Part shown: positions 42,101 to 50,200 of the stretch, one piece after another
How positions within the stretch are numbered: position 1 is the first letter of the stretch
Layout of the letters: each line of letters starts with the position of its first letter
Source of the DNA: Cladocopium goreaui
Lineage: Eukaryota; Sar; Dinophyceae; Suessiales; Symbiodiniaceae
Length of the DNA stretch: 64,000 nucleotides
Assembly (NCBI GenBank): GCA_947184155.2
Contig: CAMXCT020002668.1
Location: 52,501-116,500, forward strand
Direction: 5' to 3'
Made by a program: the position numbers and the translations under genes
The notes under the pieces: model-generated
What the model saw: the letters and a program-made list of their open reading frames with translations, nothing else
What the model was told of the DNA's origin: nothing
Databases searched by the model: none

Positions 42101-42707
42101 CTTACAGCCAACTTTTGTCAGCCATCTCCACTATTTCAAATAAAATCATGTTGAAATTCTGAAACCCATGATTTAAAGGGTTCCAGGTTCCAGGTTAGTG
42201 TCATGGGGATTACCGGAAGAAACACTGCGGTAAATCCACGAAAATCAACAAGTAGACCCCAAATGCAAAGGTTTACATGGTTTTTACATGGGTGTTTTTA
42301 ACCAAAAGACTAAAACAACATGAGGTATGGCAGGTATGGTTTCTGGTTCACTAATCACCCTAGAGCGTCCGGTTCCAGTTCATGTGCCGCGCATCCATCA
42401 TGTCGAAATCGGTTGAAGCTGGACCTGTGCAGGGACAAGTCGGACAATGTCGACCTGCAAACCTTTTTTAGGCCTCGCAGTTCTGTCCTCAAACGTTGCA
42501 GCAGATTCTAGATGTATCAAAACCCTCCCCACAAAAATAAAAACAAGAACTTGTGACATCTTGTGACATCTTGTGACATGGATTGACAGGGTGACTTTCC
42601 CACTAAAATGGAGAACAACCCAAGCAACTTTGGCCTCCACTTGGCCCGCTCATCGGAAGAAATACGGCGCGCCTTGGTCACAGGGTTGCTCCACTCCAGG
42701 TACTAGC
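35975..42707 (-). CDS. Multi-exon EF-hand protein gene (gene-level entry)
   Basis: At least 17 exon candidates on the minus strand. The best chain in phase is 41,971-41,999, 41,790-41,843, 41,250-41,345, 40,640-40,853, 40,331-40,399, 39,932-40,008; others are 39,645-39,710, 39,115-39,300, 38,850-38,945, 38,338-38,395, 38,050-38,142, 37,690-37,746, 37,242-37,340, 36,425-36,532 and the terminal exon. One canonical EF-hand loop, a partial loop before an intron and an EF-hand second half are visible, with many short helical exons of the same style. I infer a large calcium-binding protein with repeated EF-hand-like units. Exons further upstream may lie at 43-44 kb or beyond Elt3. Confidence 0.6.
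36215..36315. mobile_element. Family II MITE copy
   Basis: CTGGTTGGTGGTTG...CAAACCACCAACCAG with a shared interior GAAAAATATGAAAGTCAGT. Flanked by T runs rather than a clear TA. In an intron of the EF-hand gene. Confidence 0.75.
36425..36532 (-). CDS. Exon, EF-hand gene
   Basis: After ATCTAAG| the minus strand reads DLSGIRMDMDDVCTLLHCLR, then NREGGCGMTWDLMEF. Phase 0 start; the donor is uncertain (possibly the GTTTCC after ATGGA). DMDD may be a degenerate loop. Confidence 0.55.
37242..37340 (-). CDS. Exon, EF-hand gene
   Basis: After TATGCAG| it reads LQDAMQEAGFCGKTDPEQLI, then ETWASWAILETML before a TAG. The donor is probably inside the last codons. Helix-loop-helix spacing like a degenerate EF-hand. 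Confidence 0.5.
37690..37746 (-). CDS. Exon, EF-hand gene
   Basis: After TCCTCAG| in phase 0: NDASSLQALLIKLGYQ, then uncertain. The style matches the helices of the neighbouring exons. Confidence 0.45.
38050..38142 (-). CDS. Exon, EF-hand gene
   Basis: Exactly 31 codons, phase 0 to 0, between AACTCAG| and GAG|GTGGAC. It reads DAELSTIRQFLRERAVANGY, then GQRISSVRELE. Well defined. Confidence 0.65.
38338..38395 (-). CDS. Exon with EF-hand second half
   Basis: After GGTCCAG| it reads GNGVLSESEFVICLRHIQA: the GxGxLSxxEF pattern of the second half of an EF-hand loop plus its exiting helix. The preceding exon ends in a first half (ESDMNGS), so the loop may be split or two degenerate loops may adjoin. 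Confidence 0.55.
38507..38552. repeat. (GAT)n microsatellite
   Basis: AAGAAGATGATGATG-type trinucleotide run in an intron of the EF-hand gene, followed by AT-rich sequence. Confidence 0.85.
38850..38945 (-). CDS. Exon, EF-hand gene (approximate start)
   Basis: The minus strand reads LRLSWLGFPYTNDKVQSLYK, then ESDMNGSST, ending at AGG|GTGACA. DKVQSLYKESDMNG looks like an EF-hand entering helix and the first part of a loop. Confidence 0.5.
39115..39300 (-). CDS. Exon with a canonical EF-hand loop
   Basis: Reads LDRFRGVFQDFDSDASGDMC, then AGELGS. The 12-residue loop at 39,135-39,170 has Asp, Asp, Ser, Asp at positions 1, 3, 5, 7, Gly at 6 and Glu at 12, all canonical for calcium binding. The upstream edge coincides with the end of a family II MITE (CCACCAG|), which may supply the acceptor; a later acceptor near 39,252 is also possible. 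Confidence 0.7.
39300..39390. mobile_element. Family II MITE copy next to EF-hand exon
   Basis: CTGGTGGTTACCCC...CCAAACCACCAACCGG, diverged at the outer ends. The interior GAAAGTCAGTTGGGAT is shared with the other copies. Confidence 0.7.
39645..39710 (-). CDS. Exon, EF-hand gene
   Basis: Reads PEVLGFRDVAAVMELLRARE, then GTH, probably after GGTCCAG|. Its phase does not join directly to the exon at 39,932-40,008, so a short exon may be missing. Confidence 0.5.
39932..40008 (-). CDS. Exon, EF-hand gene
   Basis: 77 nt between GTCGAG| and AAG|GTCAGG. It reads RVVLEELLKEVCRAGRLDGV, then QGGQK. The split codon joins the C of the previous exon to make Arg. Confidence 0.6.
40331..40399 (-). CDS. Exon, EF-hand gene
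   Basis: 69 nt between ATGTCAG| and GAGTC|GTGCAG. It reads QSLPLLLQELGLEPRGLLEN, then ES. Phases fit both neighbours (one base in, one base out). Confidence 0.6.
40640..40853 (-). CDS. Longest exon of the EF-hand gene
   Basis: About 71 codons after AAGAAAG|, reading YLSSVEPVDEALNASRIAMN, then QCFFLGPALLRDALRQSGCR and GEEFMQFVCLYESRLHDLYR. Strong coding character. The downstream end is set by a GC donor (ACCA|GCCC) chosen because it keeps phase. Confidence 0.65.
41051..41169. mobile_element. Family I MITE, copy C
   Basis: TAGCCTCTGGTAAAC...ATAACCAGAGGCTA, TA at both ends, with the GGAAAATCACCAT interior of the family. It lies just downstream (gene sense) of the exon at 41,250-41,345. Confidence 0.75.
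41168..41430. repeat. Inverted ~50-bp arms around an exon
   Basis: 41,168-41,217 (TACAAATGACGATAATCCAT onward) is the near-exact inverse of 41,381-41,430 (...ATGGATTATCGTCATTTGTA). The arms abut family I copies C and D outward, and the exon 41,250-41,345 sits between them. Confidence 0.8.
41250..41345 (-). CDS. Exon bracketed by inverted repeats, EF-hand gene
   Basis: 96 nt, phase 0 to 0, between TGGTCCAG| and CTTG|GTGAAC. It reads KGYLSGFDDRRQALIDEALE, then QVTRYTALNRVL. The helix-rich sequence matches the style of the other exons. Confidence 0.65.
41429..41545. mobile_element. Family I MITE, copy D
   Basis: TACCCTCTGGTGATG...GTTTACCAGAGGGTA with the AAAAATGGTGATTGTCC interior. Lies upstream of the exon at 41,250-41,345 in gene sense. 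Confidence 0.8.
41790..41843 (-). CDS. 18-codon exon, EF-hand gene
   Basis: 54 nt, phase 0 to 0, between GGAGAG| and GCG|GTAGCC, reading IHRDDLNKALAHCGCLAA. Fits the phases of its neighbours. Confidence 0.55.
41971..41999 (-). CDS. 29-nt microexon, EF-hand gene
   Basis: Between GCATAG| and a consensus AAA|GTAAGT donor; two split bases plus nine codons (YQDSKIENK). Supported mainly by the strong donor and by phase agreement with 41,790-41,843. Confidence 0.4.
42430..42507 (-). CDS. Candidate exon, EF-hand gene
   Basis: After ACATCTAG| in phase 0: NLLQRLRTELRGLKKVCRST, then LSDLSLHR up to CACAG|GTCCAGC. An alternative end further on would extend it to about 42,380. Confidence 0.5.
42630..42707 (-). 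CDS. Candidate exon, EF-hand gene
   Basis: After AGCTAG| it reads YLEWSNPVTKARRISSDERA, then KW, ending near a GC donor (GAG|GCCAAAG). Protein-like; no family. Confidence 0.45.
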
Positions 42708-42952
42708 TGGGTAAATGGGTGAAACAAATTGCTTACCCTGAATGCCGAAAGTCTCCGAACTGTGTTTTGAATGTAACTATGTCCTATTCTTTTGATTTGC
42801 GGGATGGAGGTTCGTCATGAGAATCTGTGATCAATGATGTAACGGATTGTGCCGAAACGAGGTGACATAGTAAATTCAAATCTTTTGCATGATACGGATG
42901 AGGATTTGGTGATTGTCATGATGGTGGTGATGCTGATGATGACGATGACGAT

Positions 42953-43019
<67 letters not shown>

Positions 43020-44067
43020 GCCGAGGCGAAATTGAGATGGAAATGTAACAGTGTAAAAAAGCGATCTGGATGCGGAAACTTGATGGTGATTGTTCAATCA
43101 TGATATACACACACGTGTGTATATATATATGCATACATATGTATATATATAGAGAGAGAGAGAGAGCAACCGTAAAAACCCCGGCAATACTAAATATGGA
43201 TTCGACGGACATTGGTTTATGGAAATTGATGGAAATTGTTAAAAACACGAGGTAAGCGATGGGACCTTCCCAAATTAGCGATACCCCTTTTCAAGGTTAT
43301 GTCATCATATTTCTCTAATATCCACATTAGCGATACCCAAATATCACATATTATTCATAGTTCATCGCATATATATATATATATATATATACGTATATAT
43401 AAATGCAGCAGTTTCCTGCAAGCGATACCCCCCAAGTTTACCATATATCATTATTGTACAAACGTGTGGTAAGCGATGGGACCTTCCCAAATTTGTGGAT
43501 GTCCTTTCCGTGAACCTAGGGTTTTCACAATCGCTATACATATACATATATATATATGTGTGTGTGTGTGTTTGCGTGATGTAGTGTATTGCTTATCCCG
43601 CTCGATTGGTTCAAGGGACATTTTACACGAAACCCCAATTTGATATGAAAACACATTTTCCCCAGTTTCTTGCAGGTTCTGTGCAAATCATCGCAATGTC
43701 CATGGCATGTTTGCTCCCTGGTGACCCCACCACCAAGACTCCACGTGACTTTCATCCTCATCGCAGGCTGGCAGATGCTCCTAGCATTCAAGACTTTGGC
43801 GCCCACGGACTTGGTCACGGGTTTAAAGATGTGTTTTGGGTGGTACATAGTTTTGAGATGTTTTGAGACTTGTTGAGCCATTCCCATATAATATATTGAT
43901 ATATTGATATATTGATATTATGGATGTTACCCATTCCTCCTTGATCACCACCCCAGCTTCCAAAACATCTTAGAGCTCCTTCGATACCAAAGACTGCAAA
44001 CTGTCGTGCGCACCTTCCTCCTGCATCGCAGAAGTTTGGCTGTGTTTTGGGGGGCACAAACCACCAT
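42708..44067. other. Intronic stretch with possible exons
   Basis: Holds a (GAT/GAC)n run at 42,918-43,020, GA and AT repeats, and two repeated segments with GTAAGCGATGGGACCTTCCC (43,251 and 43,469). Minus-strand coding-like pieces at 43,690-43,860 and 43,945-44,050 are open in more than one frame and are not called. Confidence 0.4.
42918..43020. repeat. (GAT/GAC)n microsatellite
   Basis: Trinucleotide array, GATGAC then GAT. The poly-His, poly-Ser and poly-Met frames through it are artefacts. Confidence 0.95.
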
Positions 44068-44072
44068 GATTG
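44068..44072. repeat. Elt3 target-site duplication, left copy
   Basis: GATTG, matching 53,049-53,053 exactly. Two extra bases (TA) separate it from the TG of the LTR; at the other LTR the bases between LTR and primer site are GA. Confidence 0.75.
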
Positions 44073-44074
44073 TA

Positions 44075-44246
44075 TGAATGAACCACGTGCCAAATGTGGT
44101 CAAACGAAATGCACTTGCAATGCAATCAGCAAGTCGGCATGTTTTGCGCGGCAAAACGGTTGATGCAAATGGCTCTGGATCCTTGAGGAGCCAACGGAAA
44201 TCATGGACAGGATGGATCAATGCTCAGAAGCAACACCAAAATCACA
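44075..44246 (-). repeat. Elt3 3' LTR
   Basis: 172 bp, TGAATGAACC...AAATCACA on plus. Contains the pol stop codon (TGA at 44,242-44,244), so pol runs two bases into the LTR. Confidence 0.94.
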
Positions 44247-47200
44247 CTGCCATATTTTCTTTTGATCCATCTACGTCCCTAAGCTGTATGGTGCTACGCT
44301 GAAGCCACTGAATCAATTCAAACATCAGGGCTTTGCTAATCTTCGTGAGGCCGTCTGCCCATTGAAGATGGGTCGGTACCCAATGTACAGTTCTATGATC
44401 TATCAGCTCTTGAATCGATCTAACATTCACCAAGCTTCGCTTGTCTTGGATGCTTGGGTTCGGCGAAGCTACAGTGTCATACAGGCTTTTGCAGTCTGTG
44501 ACAAGAAGTGTTGTGAGACGTTTACCTACTCTATGAGCTGGGATGCCGAAAATGAGTTCTCCCAGCATGTAGCTCAAAAACGCAAGCCGATCGGTCGCAG
44601 TGTCAGCGCTCACTGCTTCAGCTGCCAGAGTAGAACGGCAAACTCTCTTGCTTCTGCCAGTCTTCCAGTCTGCAATGGCTCCAATTGAAGTGCACTCAGT
44701 GACATTCGCAGAGGTCAACATGATGATCTGTCCATGTTGGCTGGCAGATCCCTGTGCGTTCGCCCAGGATGCATCACTGTACCCAACAATCACAGTGCTC
44801 TGATCAATGGGGACAGCCCGGATGCAAATGCCAAGTTCTGCAGTTGACTTCGCAAAGTCCAATGTCTGGTTGAGGGCATCCAGATCAGCATAGGTCGTCT
44901 CGGACCCACGATTTGACAAGGAAACTGCGCTGGCTAAGTCAAGCCTGCATTGTCCTGCCAACCATTGAAGACATCCGCTCACTGACCGAAACTCAGGCCA
45001 ATGCTCATCAGAGATCTTCGTACTCATCTTACCTTTCGGAATTTTCATGCCCTTGTCCAGACTGTTGATGAATGTAGTCTGAGTGATCTTGACATAGAGC
45101 TCGTTCTTCTCATCATGACATATATGGATCTCTTTGCCCTTGAACGTGAGAGGTGCTCCGGGCTGCGCATACTGCTGGGATCCCCATTTGAAGCTGGCTT
45201 GGAACTTCTCAAAGGGGAAGCTGGAGTTGTGAGTGAGCAGAAAATCATCCACATAGCAGATCAGCAAAGCGCAAGGTGCAGGAGCGTTGTGTGGATCAGG
45301 GAACCAAAACAACATTTTGTCAAAAGAATGACAAATAAAGCCTATTGCTTCCAATCTGCGGCTCACTTCAACAGCCCAAGTATATGGGGCATTTGAAAGT
45401 CCATATATATTTCCAGTTATCTCATACAGCTGACTTTTGAAAACTTTGGCTCTTTCGACTATGGGATCCCTTGGAGGTTTCAGATACAGCTTGCCTGCTC
45501 GTTCTGACCAATCTGGATCCCCTTGGAGAAACGCAGTGGAGGCGTCTCCGCACCAAAGAAGCCAAACATCTCGACTTCCAAAAGCCTTTGAATTGGCGCC
45601 AGAAACAAAGATGATGTACACCAACATCTCTGAAGTCCTCGTTGGAGTTGGAGCCTGTCTCGTCAAGTTGACTAGGTCAGGGTCTTGGTTGCCACGACAG
45701 ACTATTCTGGTCTTGGCCTTCAGCGGTGGAACATTCTTGTTCTTGTCCCGATAGCATCTCCTGGAAGTGATGATGCGCTTCTTCAACTTCGGGTCATTCA
45801 GGATGCGCCGAGCTTCATCTTCAGGAATCGGCTGCAGGGACTTCCAAGTGGTGAAGCTGTTTGCCTCCTTGATGGTGGCTTCGACGAAGGCTTGGATATA
45901 GTCGTCAGACTGCTGCATGATTTCTCGCCAGCTAAGTTCTTTCTCCTGAGCCTTTTGCTCTTTCCTGGTTTTTCTAGGCATGCCTTTCGACATGTCATCA
46001 AACTCTTCATCTGACTCTGAAAGTGTCGTTTCAAAGTCGTCTTCTTTCTCCGCAAGCTCGTTGACATAGGCAGTGATGAAGGTCTTGGAAGAGCTTGGGA
46101 GGCAATTGTCAGGGCTGCCATCCCATCCAGGCTCAAAGGAGTTGAGCTCACGATCGCTCGCAAAGAAGCTGGGAGCTTGTTTCGCACCAACATGCCATAG
46201 TTCCGTCAGGGTGCTCAACTCTGATCCAAAGTGATGGGCCTCTTCATCGTCATTGTCGTTGAAGGGACCTTCAAAAATGATGTCGCCCGATGTGGCGTCC
46301 AAAGTGCGCCTCCATTTCACTGAAGACATGGGTGGTCCAGTGGACATTGTCTTCTTGGGCGATTTGGTGAGCAAATCAAGCCTTGCCCAGCAGCGTAAGC
46401 CTTGAAGAGGTGGCCCATAGAAGCTGCGGTAGTTGTAGAGCTCGTAGGACCTCTGTGCAACTCTTCTGGCTCGTGTGAGTTGTGCTGCCAGGGTTTCAAA
46501 TGGCCGCTTCAAGACTGATGTTGCTTCAATTTGATCCTGATAGGGATCCTGTGCTGCTTGCTGTGCATCTTCCATCAGTTCTGGCGGAGTCCGTGGAACA
46601 AATTGTCCCGGATCATCCAAATCATCTGTGAGATCCACAACTGGCTGAATGTTGGGATCAGTTTGTTGTTTTGCTGTATGTATGGATGGGTGTAGATGTG
46701 GCTGTGGTAGAGGTGGCATGGCTGCTGTGCTCTGTGTGTATGGTGCCGCATCTGTGGATGCTCTGGCGGTGTTGGCGTGTCTGTCAGGTGTGTGTGTAAG
46801 TTCTGCTTGTCTGCTTTGTATCCTGTGTCTTGTCTGAGTCGGTGTTCTTGATCGAATTCTTCTGGATGGCGTATGGGGAACTGGTGTTCCAGGTGCTGGC
46901 TCGTTGAAAATGTTCTGTGTTTGTTGTATGTTTTGATGTAAATGGATTGATGGTCTTGATGATGGTTGCTGTGGTGGTTGTGGAGGTTGAATCTCAATAG
47001 GCTGGTTGCTGACTTGAAGATTGGACGTAGATGGGGCTTCGACTGCTTCAAGCTGAGGAGCAATTGGCGCATTCACTTCTGGGTACTCAAAGTCCAAGTC
47101 CAATTCCCCAGAAGCTTCAGCGACTTGGTCAGGTGGATGAACTTCTTCTGGAAGGGTCTCGTCAGTCCACAAATCTGACCTGATGTTGTCCTCCGCATTC

Positions 47201-50200
47201 TTGAGAGCTTGAAGATCTTGACGATCAGGGACATAGTCCTCATAGCCGAAGACATCTCGAACTTGGGTGTCAGCAACTTTGACAGTATGACTGCCACTTT
47301 GAAGCCACAGAGTTTTGCCATCTGGATCTTTTCCCAAATACCGCGCAATGCGGTATCCTCCACGTTTGCGATGAGAACGTGTAGTCCATCGCCAGTATGC
47401 CAAGAGGGATCCTGGCTGGGGCTCAAGCTGCAGCTGCTGTGAAGTTTTGCGAAGCAATGCCCTTCTCAAAGTCGAAGATGCTGAGGCCTCTGCAATTGCT
47501 TTCAACGCTTCGCATCTCATCAGGGCAGATTGCTGCTGAGCCTCAGAGCGAGACGAGCCAGAAATCAAAGCCCGAGGGTCGCTCAAAAGGTCTGTGCCAA
47601 CTCTTGGGATCTTTCCAAAGGCTGCGATGTATGGTGGTCGCCCAGATGACCAAGTGGCTGAGTTCTTGGCCTGAAGTGCTGAAACAATGGCCAAGTCAAT
47701 GTCATCCGCATCGGTGCAAGGCATGGAGTCCACGATGCGCTCCAGGAGCATTCTAAGCGTTCCATTGTGACGCTCGATCACGCCCAGCTTGTAGTGAGCT
47801 TCTCCTGGGATGACATCTAGATAGGTGCCACCTGCGCTCATCTTTTCGTCAAACTCAGCTTTGAAGGCGCCATCATCATCAACTGCAAGCCTCAAAGGAA
47901 ATCCAAAATTCTGAAGCCAGCAAAGTCGAAGTGCATCAAAAACCTCAGATGGATTCCTGGAAGTCAACCTTGTGGCAGCATGCAAATGAGTTGCTTCGCA
48001 AATCACCCCAAGAACCGGATGGTTCTTGGAAGTCAAATCCCTCAGGTAGAAGATGTCCGCCTGGAGGTTGTCAGCAAATTGCCCAATGCACTGTGGAGGT
48101 GCCGCTGCTGGGTTTGGTCGAAGTGGAGCTCGCGAGCGAGCGCAAGCTGCACATTGCATATTTTTGATGCATTTGATCACCTGGTCGCTGGTGATGCCAT
48201 TCAAAGCCAGCAGCTTCAGCATCTCTGGACCTGGAAGATGTCCAAGGTTCTTGTGCATTCTCGACACCGACACCTTGATGGATCTGTCGATGCCTGTGGA
48301 GTTGGGAAAAGTGATTTCATCATGGTAAATCTCGGAGTTCTGAATTGGTTGTGAAGCTTGAGATGGCTGAAAGTTGCCTGCCTCATCCACAGGAACTCCA
48401 TCTCGCATCATGGCCTCTTCGGCTGGGATACCTTGTTCCTCATCAATCTCATTGGGGTACCCATACCAGAAGATGCCCAACTCAACAGGTGCCTTGAAGC
48501 GTGAACGTGGGAATCTGAGTTCAGTCAAGTCCTCAGTGATGACATCAACTTCAGGATTGTCCACGTACCTGAGAGCTGCGCCTCGATGGGTGTATGGAAA
48601 ATGCAATGGATGTCGATTCACCAAAGGTCTTCGAGCGACCTGCACCCGAGTGAGCTGCCATGGAAGCATTGCTTGAACTTGAGCATATAGTGGTTCGTGA
48701 GGTTGGATGATGGCATCTCGCGAAGTCAAAAAGTCCATATGCTGAGATGCCAACTCCATCACGTTCCTCCAGCTCTGTTGGTCATCCACGGGCGTGGAAA
48801 AACTAGCCAGGACTTGCTTGGGCTGAAAACGGCATGGGTTTCTCAACTGAGCCACCTTCTTGATGCCCTTGAGAATTGCCTGGACTAGACCCATGGGATA
48901 ATGTTGTGACAAGGTAACCTCTTTGCCTTCCAGGGGAACGCACAAAGCAAGCTGCTCGGCGCTCAACTTCTTGGTCAAAAACTCCAAGAGCATGGGATTG
49001 TTGGATGCAAACTGGAAGGTCTTCTTGATGGGTTCACCTTTTGAATTCTTGCCTCCATATGCTCCAGAATGGCATTTGACGATCTGGCCATTGGTATATT
49101 CAAGCATCTCCAAGACTGATTCCTCCGACCAAATCCGGCTTCTTTCAGGATTTTCGATGAGGTAATAGTTGCCGTCATCATGTTGTTGTCGGCACCATTC
49201 CATGGATTTGACCACCGTAGGTCGTTCCTCATCTCTGATCCTTTCAAGTACCTCAGGACGGTCGTTATAGTTCATGTTTTCCTGCATGACCAACCATGGA
49301 GTGCAATGAAGGCCTTGAAGAAGAACAAGTGGGTGCAAGGCCTTTCGAATTTTGAAGCACCAGTGTTGACCTTCCACCGTAGAAAGATCAGTGCCAGTGT
49401 TATAGTCCAATGGCATGGCTGCTGTCAAACCATACTTGGAGGCATTCTTGCTTACCAAAGCATTGCCGGCAAAGGTCTCCAGAATGTCGACCTTGTTCCT
49501 GGAATAGCGATGTTTGTTCGCCAGAGCTTCATAAGTATCTGCTTCCACCTGCAAGGCATGTCGAGCCTTGCGAATCTTGCCAATCAGGTACTTTCGGTGG
49601 CCATCATTCAACCCTGGTCCTCGCCCCAGTCGTACAGATCTTCCTGACTGCCTGTCTCCTGCCACTCCATCTCCAACTCTGGGCCCTCTGCGGCCATGTT
49701 CAAAAGTCGTTGATAATGAACCTGGTGGATCTGATGGATGTTCTCGGCCGTGAGCAGGTTGAGGTTGTCCAGAACATGTTGAGGAATCTCCTGCACTGTA
49801 GGCTCGTTCAAAGGACTCTGAGAAGATGGATGGCCACGGCTCTTGGCTTTGGGTTTGGCTTTGGCTTTGGAGGTTGTTGCTCTCAGGGACCTCGACGTCG
49901 AGGATGCCGGCAAAGTGTTTGAAGGTGAGGGCTGCGGCAAAGAAGAGCTTGCCGATTGTGCGAGCCCAATGTCCTCCCAGCATTGATTTCGAGGATCCCA
50001 TTTGCGTCTGGTGTGACACAGGGTGCACCTGGCGAAACTGCCCTTGGGATTGCCGTACCTCTTCCATTCCGGATGGGTGCATTCCGATGGGTGGTACTGA
50101 GCGCTCCTCATCTGTGAAGCCAGTACCTCTTGTTCTTGTCGCATCTCCCATCGCTCCCTCAGTGTCAACCATACGCGGCTCGCCAATCCCACTTTGACCA

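Noticed and set aside
42876-43248. Poly-His, poly-Ser and poly-Met frames
   Set aside because: Products of the GAT/GAC microsatellite.
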